Shown one piece after another: positions 1 through 8,214 of a stretch of 9,997 bases of DNA. The notes under the pieces were generated by a model that saw nothing but the letters and a program-made list of their open reading frames with translations, ran no database searches and was not told where the DNA came from. Made by a program: the position numbers and the translations under genes. Each line of letters opens with the position of its first letter. The stretch's first letter is position 1. Source of the DNA: Planctomycetota bacterium (lineage in GTDB: Bacteria; Planctomycetota; Brocadiia; Brocadiales; Bathyanammoxibiaceae); the NCBI GenBank assembly GCA_030598065.1, contig JAUVQR010000035.1, forward strand, positions 1 through 9,997, given 5' to 3'.

Positions 1-1151
1 CCTATCTCCTTCAGGCGTCTAATAATGAAGGGTTGAAACAGCTCAAGGGCTATTTTCTTGGGGAGTCCTACCTGGTGCAGTTTCAGTTCGGGACCTACGA
101 CTATTACGGAACGGGCCGAGTAATCTACCCTCTTGCCCAAAAGGTTCTCCCTGAAGCGGCCCTGTTTGCCTTTGATCATGTCGGTCAGGGATTTCAGCGG
201 CCGGTTGTTGGTGCCCAACACGGGCCGCTTTGACCTCTCGTTATCGAACAGGGCATCGGCTGCCTGCTGCAGCATCCTCTTCTCGTTGCGGATTATCACC
301 TCAGGGGCGTTCAGGTCCAACAGCTTTTTCAGACGGTTGTTGCGGTTTATCACCCTACGGTACAGGTCGTTCAGGTCCGACGTGGCAAAATTGCCGCTCT
401 CCAACAATACCAGTGGCCTGAGGTCAGGCGGTATTACCGGAATTATGGACAGCACCATCGACTCGGGCTTGTTGCCCGAATCTCTAACGGCCTCTACCAA
501 CTCCAGGCGCCTGACAATCTCTCTCTGGCGCTGTCGAGAGGCGGTCTTGGCAAGGTCTTCACGAAGTTTCTTTGAGAGCTTGGACAGGTCCAGTTTCTGG
601 AGCAGGGCCTTCACGGCCGAGGCGCCCATATCTGCCTTAAAACTGTGCTCACCATACTTTTCCTGACAATCCCTGTACTCCTCTTCACTCAGAAGCTGGC
701 ACTCGCTAAGCGAGGTGTTGCCGGGGTCAATGACCAGGTAGTCCTGAAAGTAGACCACTCGCTCCAGAGCGGTGGTCTTCATGCCAAGCAGGGTGCCGAG
801 GCGGGAGGGCATGGCCTTGAAGAACCATATGTGCACCACTGGCGCGGCCAGGGTGATATGCCCCATCCTCTTCCTTCTCTCGCGGGAGTGCGTTATCTTC
901 ACCAAGCAGCGGTCACAGACGATACCCTTGTGCTTTATCCCCTTATACTTGCCGCAGAAGCACTCCCAGTTACGCTCCGGCCCAAAGATGCGTTCGCAAA
1001 AAAGGCCGTCTTTTTCGGGCCGGTACGTGCGGTAGTTGACCGTCTCGGGCTTCTTGACCTCTCCATAAGACCAACCCCTTATGTCTTCAGGGGACGCGAG
1101 GCGTATGTTTACGGCCTCATGTTCGTTAATTTTTTCAAATAATCCTTCCAT
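1..1151 (-). CDS. rpoC: RNA polymerase subunit beta-prime, N-terminal part (cut by window edge)
   Basis: This gene encodes the beta-prime subunit, which together with beta forms the catalytic cleft and clamp of RNA polymerase. The reading frame is open from an ATG at 1151 to the left edge with no stop, giving 383 complete codons of a protein normally well over 1,000 residues. The N-terminal zinc-ribbon of the clamp is intact, with cysteines at about 64, 66, 79 and 82 (CxC-x12-CxxC). It is followed by RMGHI and WFFKAMPSRLG, and later by the lid/rudder-region block KGKQGRFRENLLGKRVDYSARS near residues 327-348. The catalytic NADFDGD motif lies beyond the window. The start is 31 nt after the rpoB stop, with AAGAGG about 11 nt upstream, so it is probably co-transcribed with rpoB. 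After the fourth zinc cysteine it reads LVKIT where most bacteria have GVEVT. Identity is certain. Confidence 0.97.
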   Translation of the reverse strand, partial: MEGLFEKINEHEAVNIRLASPEDIRGWSYGEVKKPETVNYRTYRPEKDGLFCERIFGPERNWECFCGKYKGIKHKGIVCDRCLVKITHSRERRKRMGHITLAAPVVHIWFFKAMPSRLGTLLGMKTTALERVVYFQDYLVIDPGNTSLSECQLLSEEEYRDCQEKYGEHSFKADMGASAVKALLQKLDLSKLSKKLREDLAKTASRQRQREIVRRLELVEAVRDSGNKPESMVLSIIPVIPPDLRPLVLLESGNFATSDLNDLYRRVINRNNRLKKLLDLNAPEVIIRNEKRMLQQAADALFDNERSKRPVLGTNNRPLKSLTDMIKGKQGRFRENLLGKRVDYSARSVIVVGPELKLHQVGLPKKIALELFQPFIIRRLKEI

Positions 1152-1167
1152 TTTGTTTGGTGCCTCT

Positions 1168-1185
1168 TAAATATGTATATATTTA
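1168..1185 (-). other. AT-only inverted repeat at the rpoB stop
   Basis: TAAATAT and ATATTTA flank a 4-nt loop in the rpoB-rpoC junction, and the repeat includes the rpoB TAA stop. The seven pairs are all A-T, so the hairpin would be weak. There is no T-run typical of a terminator, and the rpoC ribosome binding site follows directly. It may only reflect an AT-rich junction. Confidence 0.25.
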
Positions 1186-4100
1186 TAGACTTTCTTTGTC
1201 TAAGCCCTTCTTCTCCAGGTGTAGATTGAGGCAAAGCCCCTGAACCTCCCTCGAAAGCACCTCGAAAGAGGCCGGGATGCCAGCCTCCAGGCAGTTCTGA
1301 CCCTTTACCATAGATTCATATATCTTTGTCCTGCCCTCCACATCGTCACTCTTAACGGTAAGAAGTTCCTGTAGATTATAGGCCGCACCGTAGGCCTCCA
1401 GGGCCCAGACCTCCATCTCACCAAACCTCTGTCCGCCGAAGCGGGCCTTTCCGCCCAAAGGCTGCTGAGTTATAAGCGAATACGGCCCGGTCGCCCGCGC
1501 ATGGACCTTGTCGTCTACCAGGTGATGCAGCTTCATCACATACATGTACCCTACGGTAACCTGCTGTTCAAAAGGTTCACCCGTACGACCGTCGAACAAT
1601 GTTACCTTTCCGTCTTCCGGCAGCCCGGCCTCTTTCAACGTACTCCTTATCTCCTCCTCCTTGGCCCCCTCAAAGACAGGGGTTATGGCCTGAAAACCCA
1701 GGTGCTTGGCGGCCCAGCCCAAATGGGTCTCCAGTATCTGTCCAACGTTCATCCTTGAAGGCACACCCAGTGGGTTCAGGAGTACTTCAACAGGGGTGCC
1801 ATCCTCCAAGAACGGCATATCCTCCTCCGGCAATATCTTGGCGATTACACCCTTATTACCATGCCGCCCGGCTATCTTGTCGCCTACAGACAGCTTTCTC
1901 TTGGTCGCCAGCGACACCTTGGCCACCTCCAAGACCCCGCTCGGGAGCTCATCGCCCCTTTTAAGCTGGTTAATCTTTCTATCCCGCTCGTCCTTGAGGT
2001 ATTCTATCTTCTCGGTGTAAGGCTTACAGACGGCTGCCGCGGTGTTTTGCACCTTCTTGCCGGAAAAACGTATGTTTTCCACGTTGAACGCCTCTTCCAG
2101 TTCCAGGACCCGTTTCGAAGGCATGCCGGTGCGCACAACGAATTCCTGTAAGGTCTGAGTGTCCACAAGGGGCTCTTTGACCGCCTTCTGGACGGCCAGT
2201 ATCATGGCAATAAATCCCCTAGAGATCTCTCTGCCATATTTCAACTCTATGTCACTAATCTGCTGGCTAATAGCCTTTCTCTCCTCCTCGGAGAGATAGG
2301 CCCTGCGGGAAAACCCCTGCGAACCTATGACCGTTCCTTCCCCACCGGAAGGCACCTCTAACGACTCGTTTCTGACATCCTCGCCGGCACGTCCAAAGAT
2401 CGCGTAAAGGAGCTTCTCCTCCGGGGAGAGTTCGCTCCGGCTCTTGGGGGCTATCTTGCCCACCAAGATGTCACCCGGCCCTACCTTCGTGCCCTCCAAG
2501 ATAATTCCGTGTTCGTCGAGATTCTTAAGGGCCTTCTCGGCGATGTTCGGGATGTCCCTGGTAAACTCCTCCCGGCCCAGTTTCGTCTCTCTTATCTCGC
2601 CCTCATACGTCTCTCTGTGTATGGAGGTAAACAGGTCCTCCTTCAACAGCTTTTCGCTTACGACAATAGCATCCTCAAAATTGTAGCCGTCCCAGGCCAG
2701 GAAGCCGACCAGTATGTCGCGCCCAAGGCTTAACTCGCCGTTGCTGGTGGCCGCTCCGTCGGCTATTACCTGCCCCTTGTTGACCTTCTGGCCCTCCCTC
2801 ACTATGGGCCTCTGGTTGAGACAGGTGCCTTCATTCGACCCCACAAACTTCCTTAACTGGTATTCGCCATGTCCGTCTATTACTATATGAGAGGCACTAA
2901 CCTCTGTAACGACGCCCGACTCCCGCGCACATACGACCATGCTGGAGTTCCGGGCGACCACCTTTTCCATGCCGGTAGCCACTATGGGCGGTGCCGTCCT
3001 CAAGAGCGGTACGGCCTGGCGCTGCATATTCGAACCCATTAGCGCGCGGTTTGCGTCGCTGTGTTCAAGGAAGGGGATAAGGCTGGCCGAGACACCTACC
3101 AACTGCTTGGATGAGACGTCTATGTAATTAACGCTTGAGGACTCCGTTAGGCAAAAATCTCCATCGTATCTGGAAAGCACTTCCGGAGACAGCGTATTCC
3201 GTTTGCCGTTTGAGCCTACCATGGCATCCATAGGCACAAGATACTTGCCCTGTTCCTCGTCGGCCCTGAGATACTCAACATCCCCGGTCAGCTTGCCGTT
3301 CCTGACCTTTTGATAGGGCGTTATCAAGAACCCGTAGGGGTCCACGGTCGCGTATATGCTCAGCGAAGCTATAAGACCTATGTTGGTGCCCTCGGGCGTC
3401 TCAATGGGGCATATCCTGCCGTAGTGAGAGATATGCACGTCCCGCACCTCAAAGCCCGCTCTCTTGCGGTTGAGTCCGCCGGGACCCAGGGCGCTAAGGC
3501 GTCTCTCATGGGTAAGCTGCGCCAGCGGATTCGTCTGATCCAGTACCTGAGAAAGCTCGCCGCGGCTGAAGAAATAGTCTATGGTAGACATGATCGTCTT
3601 GGAGTTTATCAACACCCTGGGGGTAAGTTGATCGAGTTCCTTGCCGCTCATTCTTTCCTGGACCGTTCGCCGCAGCTTGAGAAAACCCCTGCGAAGCTCC
3701 TCGCCCACCAGTTCATTGATAGTCCGCAGACGGCGGTTTCCCAGGTGGTCTATATCGTCTACCTCCGCATCCAGACCCCTCCGCAGCTTCATTATATATC
3801 TGATAGAATTTACTATATCCTCTTTCTGCAGGGTCATCTCGTTTTCGTCGACGTCCTGAGAGAATTTTCTGTTAAGCCGGAACCTGCCGACCGACCCGAG
3901 CCTGTATCTTTTTGGATCAAAAAACTTCTCGTAAAATAACAGCTTCGCCTTGTCAAGATGCTGGGGATTGCCGGGCCTGAACCTGACATACAGCTTGAGC
4001 AAGGCCTCCTCATGCGAGCTTGTCTTGTCGTCCTGCAGCGAATTCAGTATAAGGGGATCATCGACATTCTTTACTATCTCCAACTCCTTTTGCCCAAGCC

Positions 4101-4881
4101 CCTGCAGGTCCGCGATGGTACCCTCGGTAATCAAGGAGCCGGCCTTTAGCACAACCTCGCCTGTTTTCGGGTCAAATACCGTCTGGGCGGAATAGTTTTG
4201 CTCCAGCTTGGACGGGTTGCTCAGCTTGACCGCCTCCGTCTCGTAAAAGAGTTTTATTATGTCCTCGTCTCTTGAGAACTCTTCGCTCATAGCCCTCAAG
4301 AAGCAGGTCGTGGAGAATCGCCCGCTTTGGTCTATGCGCACGTTAAGCACGTCCTTCTTGCCAACCTCTATCTCCACCCAGCTCCCTCTCTCGGGTATTA
4401 TCCTGCAAGAGTGCCGCCTCTTTTCGGCCTGTATCTCTTCCAGAAAATCCACACCCGGTGAACGATGAAGCTGGGTCACAATGACCCTTTCAGTGCCGTT
4501 TATAATAAACTCCCCGCCGCCTATCATAATCGGCATCTCGCCTACATAGACCTCCTCCTCGATGGCCTCGCCCTTTTCCTTGAACGTGAGGCGAAGACGC
4601 AGTCTGAGCGGCCTGCCATACGTAAGGCGGAGCTGGCGGCACTCTTCGGAACTGTACCTGGCTTTACCCAGTTCGTACTTAACGTACCCAAGCGTTACCC
4701 GGTCATCGTAGCTCTTGATGGGGAATACCTCTCTGAGGATGGCCTCTAACCCCCTGCCCTTCCTCTTGGAGGCAGGCACTTCGGCCTGCAAGAACCCGCC
4801 GTAAGCGTCCGTCTGGATCCGGGTAAGGTCAGGTACCCTTACCAGCTCACTGGCTTTACCATAATCACGAATTTCCATCAT
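1183..4881 (-). CDS. rpoB: RNA polymerase subunit beta
   Basis: The product is the RNA polymerase beta subunit, 1232 residues from the chosen start, within the family range. Clear family blocks include the rifampicin-pocket region (residues about 441-465), the downstream PIETPEGTNIGLI segment, NFEDA near 734-738 (the acidic pair at the active centre), DKIAGRHGNKG near 1001-1011 with its two conserved lysines, and GGKARFGGQRFGEMEVWALE in the C-terminal clamp-binding region. The frame can be extended to 4953, but that would overlap the end of rplL and has no ribosome binding site. The start is placed at the tandem ATG pair (4881 and 4878), behind GAGGA at 4886-4890. Either of the two ATGs could be used, a difference of one residue. 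The gap from rplL is 37 nt. By homology, rifampicin contacts Q445, D448, H458, R461 and S463 keep the sensitive-type residues, while the position matching E. coli F514 is V446. Confidence 0.98.
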   Translation of the reverse strand: MMEIRDYGKASELVRVPDLTRIQTDAYGGFLQAEVPASKRKGRGLEAILREVFPIKSYDDRVTLGYVKYELGKARYSSEECRQLRLTYGRPLRLRLRLTFKEKGEAIEEEVYVGEMPIMIGGGEFIINGTERVIVTQLHRSPGVDFLEEIQAEKRRHSCRIIPERGSWVEIEVGKKDVLNVRIDQSGRFSTTCFLRAMSEEFSRDEDIIKLFYETEAVKLSNPSKLEQNYSAQTVFDPKTGEVVLKAGSLITEGTIADLQGLGQKELEIVKNVDDPLILNSLQDDKTSSHEEALLKLYVRFRPGNPQHLDKAKLLFYEKFFDPKRYRLGSVGRFRLNRKFSQDVDENEMTLQKEDIVNSIRYIMKLRRGLDAEVDDIDHLGNRRLRTINELVGEELRRGFLKLRRTVQERMSGKELDQLTPRVLINSKTIMSTIDYFFSRGELSQVLDQTNPLAQLTHERRLSALGPGGLNRKRAGFEVRDVHISHYGRICPIETPEGTNIGLIASLSIYATVDPYGFLITPYQKVRNGKLTGDVEYLRADEEQGKYLVPMDAMVGSNGKRNTLSPEVLSRYDGDFCLTESSSVNYIDVSSKQLVGVSASLIPFLEHSDANRALMGSNMQRQAVPLLRTAPPIVATGMEKVVARNSSMVVCARESGVVTEVSASHIVIDGHGEYQLRKFVGSNEGTCLNQRPIVREGQKVNKGQVIADGAATSNGELSLGRDILVGFLAWDGYNFEDAIVVSEKLLKEDLFTSIHRETYEGEIRETKLGREEFTRDIPNIAEKALKNLDEHGIILEGTKVGPGDILVGKIAPKSRSELSPEEKLLYAIFGRAGEDVRNESLEVPSGGEGTVIGSQGFSRRAYLSEEERKAISQQISDIELKYGREISRGFIAMILAVQKAVKEPLVDTQTLQEFVVRTGMPSKRVLELEEAFNVENIRFSGKKVQNTAAAVCKPYTEKIEYLKDERDRKINQLKRGDELPSGVLEVAKVSLATKRKLSVGDKIAGRHGNKGVIAKILPEEDMPFLEDGTPVEVLLNPLGVPSRMNVGQILETHLGWAAKHLGFQAITPVFEGAKEEEIRSTLKEAGLPEDGKVTLFDGRTGEPFEQQVTVGYMYVMKLHHLVDDKVHARATGPYSLITQQPLGGKARFGGQRFGEMEVWALEAYGAAYNLQELLTVKSDDVEGRTKIYESMVKGQNCLEAGIPASFEVLSREVQGLCLNLHLEKKGLDKESL

Positions 4882-4918
4882 GTTTTCCTCGTGAGACCTC
4901 ATTGGTGTGGAAAAGGCC

Positions 4919-5365
4919 TTATTTGACCTCGACGCTGGCCCCAGCTTCCTCAAGCTCCTTCTTTATCTTACCTGCGTCTTCTTTGGAGACCGCTTCTTTA
5001 ACCGGCTTCGGCGCCTCGTCCACCAGCGCCTTTGCCTCCTTCAGACCCAACGTGGTGTGCGCCCTGACCACCTTGATAACCTGAATCTTATTCGGCCCTA
5101 CAACCGTAAGGATTACATCAAATTCGGTCTTTTCCTCTGCAGGAGCGGCCTCTCCGGCAACGCCGGCCATGCCGGCCATCGCTACGGGGGCAGCGGCCAT
5201 GGCCTTCACGTCAAACTTCTCCTCAAAGGCCTTCACCAACTCAGACGCTTCCATCAGTGTAAGACCACCCACCAGTTCCAGTATGTCGTTTACCTTCTTC
5301 GGATAGGTAGCCGGAGCCTCCTCAGCGACGGCTACGTCCTCGGTTTTAGCAGTATCGGCAGACAT
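4919..5365 (-). CDS. rplL: 50S ribosomal protein L7/L12
   Basis: L7/L12 forms the mobile ribosomal stalk that recruits and stimulates translational GTPases such as EF-Tu and EF-G. The 148-residue product has an N-terminal dimerisation and L10-binding domain at about residues 21-57, an Ala/Gly/Met-rich hinge at about 58-78, and the C-terminal factor-binding domain from EKTEFDVIL (about 78-86) to the end EEAGASVEVK. The start at 5365 is preceded by a strong GGGAGG at 5375-5380 with a 9-nt spacer. An in-frame ATG at 5389 would overlap the rplJ stop and lies upstream of that site, so it is rejected. The gene lies 20 nt after rplJ. Compared with the usual length of about 120-130, there is an acidic, alanine-rich extension of roughly 20 residues before the N-terminal domain. 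The usual TGLGLKEAK reads TTLGLKEAK here. Confidence 0.97.
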   Translation of the reverse strand: MSADTAKTEDVAVAEEAPATYPKKVNDILELVGGLTLMEASELVKAFEEKFDVKAMAAAPVAMAGMAGVAGEAAPAEEKTEFDVILTVVGPNKIQVIKVVRAHTTLGLKEAKALVDEAPKPVKEAVSKEDAGKIKKELEEAGASVEVK

Positions 5366-5385
5366 TTCTTCTAACCTCCCATCTT

Positions 5386-5916
5386 TCAACCGGCATTTTC
5401 TTTTTCTTTCTTTTCCCTGATGGCATCAAGCGTACCACGCAGTTTTTGCAGCGGTGCCGCCACCGCCATAGCAAACCTCGACATGGGCGACTGGATGAGC
5501 GTCACTATCTGCGCATAAAGCACCGTCTTTGATGGAAGCTTGGAAAGCCGCTCCACCTCGGGTGTAGAGATTGCGCGCCCTTCAACCAACCCACCTTTGA
5601 CACTCAGCGCCGGGACCTTCTTACTCCAGCCCACAAGCGCCTTGGCCAGCACCACCGGGTCCTCACCCCCGGCGACTATGGCCGTAGGGCCACTGAAAAG
5701 CCCGGCTATTCCCCCGTTCCCCGCCTCCTCGAAGGCGCGTTTAGCCAAAGAATTCTTGACTATCTCAAAGCGTATCGCTTTCGACTCAAGGTCTCTCCTG
5801 AAATCATTGGCCTCCAGGGCGTTTATGCCCTGATAGTTTACAATCATGCAATGCTGCATGTCTTTATATCTTGCTGCCAGTTCCCTGGAAATGAGTATGT
5901 TTATTGTGCTTGCCAT
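5386..5916 (-). CDS. rplJ: 50S ribosomal protein L10
   Basis: L10 anchors L7/L12 dimers to the 23S rRNA GTPase-centre region beside L11. The 176-residue protein has the family's RNA-binding N-terminal domain, with MIVNYQGI and FEIVKNSLAKRA recognisable, and a long C-terminal helix (about 145-176) of the type that binds L7/L12 dimers. It ends in a lysine- and glutamate-rich tail. The ATG at 5916 sits 7 nt after the rplA stop, with AAGAG overlapping that stop codon as ribosome binding site. In E. coli, L10-L12 represses its own operon through a long leader upstream of rplJ. Here there is no room for such a leader between rplA and rplJ, so that mechanism in that form is unlikely. Length is slightly above the 165 residues of E. 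coli. Confidence 0.97.
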   Translation of the reverse strand: MASTINILISRELAARYKDMQHCMIVNYQGINALEANDFRRDLESKAIRFEIVKNSLAKRAFEEAGNGGIAGLFSGPTAIVAGGEDPVVLAKALVGWSKKVPALSVKGGLVEGRAISTPEVERLSKLPSKTVLYAQIVTLIQSPMSRFAMAVAAPLQKLRGTLDAIREKKEKENAG

Positions 5917-5923
5917 TGTCTCT

Positions 5924-6604
5924 TTATACCGTCACCTTCACGCCGGGACCCATCGTCGACGAGATGGTCGTCTTTTGTAAGAAGGTGCCTTTGGCGGAGG
6001 TCGGCTTGGAGGCCTCAATATGTCTCACGAACGACTCTATATTAGCCACAAGGTCTTCCGTACCGAACGAGAGCCTCCCTACCAATGCATGGACGTTGCC
6101 GCCCGCGTCGTTCCTGTACTCTATCTTTCCCGCCTTGAACTCCTTCACCGTCTCCTGAATGTTCTCGGTTACCGTGCCCGATTTCGGAGACGGCATCTTT
6201 CCCTGGGGACCCAACACCCTACCGAGTTTACCTATCAAGCGCATCATATCAGGGGTGGCTATGGCCACGTCAAAATCCATCCAACCCTTCACTACCTTAT
6301 CTACCAGTTCCTCCGCTCCCACCTCCACGGCGCCCGCGCCTTTTGCCTCGTCGGCCTTCTCGCCTTTTGCAAATACGACCACCCTGAGTTCTTTGCCTAT
6401 CCCCTTGGGCAGCGAGATAGAGCCCCTCAGCATCTGGTCTGAACGCTTCGGGTCTATACCCAGTTTCATTACCACTTCAACGCTCTCGTCAAACTTTGCC
6501 TTTGAAAAACCCTTCAGCACCTCGATGCCTTCTCTGAGGGTGTACTTCTTTTTGCTGTCGTATGACTTAACACATTCAAGGTATCTTTTGCTTTTCGTCA
6601 CCAT
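5924..6604 (-). CDS. rplA: 50S ribosomal protein L1
   Basis: L1 binds 23S rRNA at the mobile L1 stalk near the E site, and in other bacteria also represses the rplKA mRNA. The 226-residue product contains the N-terminal block KFDESVEVVMKLGIDPKRSDQMLRG (split as KFDESVEVV near 37-45 and LGIDPKRSDQ near 48-57), the LGRVLGPQGKMPSPKSGTV signature in the middle, and the GxxHxxVGRLSF-type segment (GGNVHALVGRLSF) near 168-180. The start ATG is 4 nt after the rplK stop, with AAGGA 8 nt upstream inside the rplK end, consistent with translational coupling. The repressor-binding mRNA structure known from E. coli would lie near rplK and was not identified. Length and motifs are ordinary. Confidence 0.97.
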   Translation of the reverse strand: MVTKSKRYLECVKSYDSKKKYTLREGIEVLKGFSKAKFDESVEVVMKLGIDPKRSDQMLRGSISLPKGIGKELRVVVFAKGEKADEAKGAGAVEVGAEELVDKVVKGWMDFDVAIATPDMMRLIGKLGRVLGPQGKMPSPKSGTVTENIQETVKEFKAGKIEYRNDAGGNVHALVGRLSFGTEDLVANIESFVRHIEASKPTSAKGTFLQKTTISSTMGPGVKVTV

Positions 6605-6608
6605 CGAC

Positions 6609-7034
6609 CTAGTCCTTCACCTCGACACCCATGCTCCTGGCGGTCCCTTCAATCACCTTCATTGCCTGCTCAATGCTTGCGGTATTGAGGTCAACAAGCT
6701 TGGTCTTCGCCACCTCCGCTATCTGCTCTCTGGTGACGCTGCCGACCTTCTCCATATTGGGTATTCCCGAACCCTTGGCAATCCCGGCGGCCTGCTTAAG
6801 TAACACCGCTGCCGGTGGGGATTTCAATATAAAGTTGAAGCTCTTATCCTTGTAGACGGTAATCTCAACGGGAGTAATAACCCCCTGACTGGCCTTGGTC
6901 TTCTCGTTGTACTGTGAGACAAACTGGCCAATGTTAACGCCATGCTGTCCCAGGGCCGGTCCCACCGGGGGCGCCGGGGTGGCCTGCCCGCCGGGTATCT
7001 GTAACTTTATTTTTGCCAGAATCTCTTTTGCCAT
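6609..7034 (-). CDS. rplK: 50S ribosomal protein L11
   Basis: L11 covers the GTPase-associated centre of 23S rRNA and works with L10-L12 in factor binding; it is also needed for stringent-response activation by RelA in bacteria that have it. The 141-residue product has family-typical length. The N-terminal domain shows LQIPGGQATPAPPVGPALGQ, including the proline-rich stretch that forms part of the thiostrepton site. The C-terminal RNA-binding domain contains the GSGIPNMEKVG region and ends ARSMGVEVKD. The ATG begins only 3 nt after the nusG stop. A GGAGG lies inside the last nusG codons with an 11-nt spacer. Nothing odd was seen. Confidence 0.97.
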   Translation of the reverse strand: MAKEILAKIKLQIPGGQATPAPPVGPALGQHGVNIGQFVSQYNEKTKASQGVITPVEITVYKDKSFNFILKSPPAAVLLKQAAGIAKGSGIPNMEKVGSVTREQIAEVAKTKLVDLNTASIEQAMKVIEGTARSMGVEVKD

Positions 7035-7037
7035 GCC

Positions 7038-7586
7038 TTAAACGGCCTCCACCTGCCAGTACTCAAGTTCGACCGAGGTCGTCCTGCCGAAGATGGTCAA
7101 CAGGATTCTGACCCTGCCGCTGGCCTCAAGAATCTCTTCCACGGCACCGTCGAAGTTCTCAAACGGTCCTTCCTTGATTCTCACCCTGTCGCCTTCCTTG
7201 AAGTTTATGCTGGCCTTGGGCTGTTCCTCCTCGCGTTCGGCTGCGAGGAGCATCCTTTCCACCTCATAGCTGGCCATGGCCACGGGTTTTCTGTTGCCTC
7301 CCACGAAGTCTCCCGTCCCGGGCGTCTCCCGTATGAGATACCATACGTCCGAAGGGATGTTACCCTGCTCGTCTACCTCTATCTCAATCATGATGTAGCC
7401 CGGGTACAGCTTCCTTTCGATAATCCTCTTCTTTCCGCCCTTTATCTCAGAGACCTTCTCTGTAGGCACCAACACCTTTGGCACCTTCTCGCCAAGGCTC
7501 TCAACCCTTGAGAATTCTTCCAGCGAGTCCCTTACCTTTTCTTCTCTGTTACTTTGAACTCTTAAAACAAACCACTTTTTTCCCAT
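7038..7586 (-). CDS. nusG: Transcription elongation/termination factor NusG
   Basis: NusG binds the RNA polymerase clamp, suppresses pausing, and links to Rho or to ribosomal protein S10. The 182-residue product has an NGN domain in about residues 1-115 (KKWFVLRVQSNREEKV at the start, KLYPGYIMIEIE near 59-70, IRETPGTGDFVGG near 85-97) and a C-terminal KOW domain from about 129 (FKEGDRVRIKEGPFENFDG). An upstream in-frame GTG at 7595 exists, but AAGGTG at 7597-7602 is placed for the ATG at 7586 (10-nt spacer), so the ATG is chosen. It is followed at 3 nt by rplK. It is preceded by a 140-nt gap after secE, much longer than elsewhere in this cluster. Confidence 0.97.
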   Translation of the reverse strand: MGKKWFVLRVQSNREEKVRDSLEEFSRVESLGEKVPKVLVPTEKVSEIKGGKKRIIERKLYPGYIMIEIEVDEQGNIPSDVWYLIRETPGTGDFVGGNRKPVAMASYEVERMLLAAEREEEQPKASINFKEGDRVRIKEGPFENFDGAVEEILEASGRVRILLTIFGRTTSVELEYWQVEAV

Positions 7587-7726
7587 AAACCACACACCTT
7601 AAGAAAGGCCCTGTTCTATTACGGCGAGTATCCCGATATGAAGACCTTTAGATGGAAGGGAGAAAACTGAGGGGCTTTGAAGCAACAGTAATCTCAATCC
7701 GAACTACTACTAAAAACATATTCTTC
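7587..7726 (-). other. Long secE-nusG spacer, no gene recognised
   Basis: Apart from the spacers around the tRNA genes, gaps in this cluster are 37 nt or less, so this 140-nt stretch stands out. I see no reading frame with a ribosome binding site, no tRNA, no strong terminator and no convincing -35/-10 pair on the minus strand. The only small self-complementary piece is CCTT-TCTT-AAGG beside the nusG ribosome binding site. A promoter or leader for nusG is possible but not shown. Confidence 0.4.
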
Positions 7727-8179
7727 TTACAGGAAGCCGATAATCTTCATTATTCTTGTTATTACCCAATCCACCCCAAAGATATACGCGCCCAGGATAA
7801 CGAGCAGAATTATCACCACTCCCGTGGAGCCGATAAGCTCCTCTCTGGTAGGCCAGGAAACCTTCTGCAACTCTCCCTGGGTGTCAATGAGGAACTCGAC
7901 CGTCTTCTTGCTGTTTACGTCCACCCTGCCCAGGCCCGTCTCATACCCCGTCGTATACACGCCTATCAGGGCGACAGAAACAAGGAAGAATGTGACTGCA
8001 GACACAAGGCCCCAGGTCAGTTTAGTACCTACCAGCGGCACCTCCGCCCCTGGATACAACTGCGGCGATTCTATAAATGTCCCGTAAACGGCATGTGCGG
8101 CAAAAAGCGCAAAGCCGCCAAGCAGTACGCCGATAAAAAGCCTGGCCTGAAACCCCTGATTTTTCTTGTATACTTCCAC
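7727..8179 (-). CDS. secE: Preprotein translocase subunit SecE
   Basis: SecE is the essential clamp subunit of the SecYEG protein-export channel in the cytoplasmic membrane. The 150-residue product has three predicted membrane spans, at about 13-36, 54-78 and 117-140. The diagnostic SecE signature ELQKVSWPTREEL lies at about 103-115, just before the last span. Many bacterial SecE proteins have only that final span, so this is the long form, as in E. coli and, from memory, planctomycetes. The start is a GTG. AAGAGG at 8190-8195 gives a 10-nt spacer to it; a second GAGGA ends only 1 nt before the start and is too close to serve. No ATG start is available near the N-terminus. The gene starts 35 nt after the 3' end of tRNA-Trp. 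Confidence 0.95.
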   Translation of the reverse strand: MEVYKKNQGFQARLFIGVLLGGFALFAAHAVYGTFIESPQLYPGAEVPLVGTKLTWGLVSAVTFFLVSVALIGVYTTGYETGLGRVDVNSKKTVEFLIDTQGELQKVSWPTREELIGSTGVVIILLVILGAYIFGVDWVITRIMKIIGFL

Positions 8180-8214
8180 TTCCTCGTTACCTCTTACACA
8201 GTATATTTACAAGA

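Noticed and set aside
133..666. Plus-strand frame of 177 codons opposite rpoC
   Set aside because: It is antisense to strongly conserved RpoC sequence and matches no family I know. The other antisense frames opposite rpoB and the ribosomal protein genes are rejected for the same reason.
4882..4953. Longer rpoB start adding 24 residues
   Set aside because: It would overlap the rplL coding end by 35 nt, lacks a ribosome binding site, and adds residues that do not resemble RpoB. The GAGGA site favours the tandem ATG at 4881/4878.
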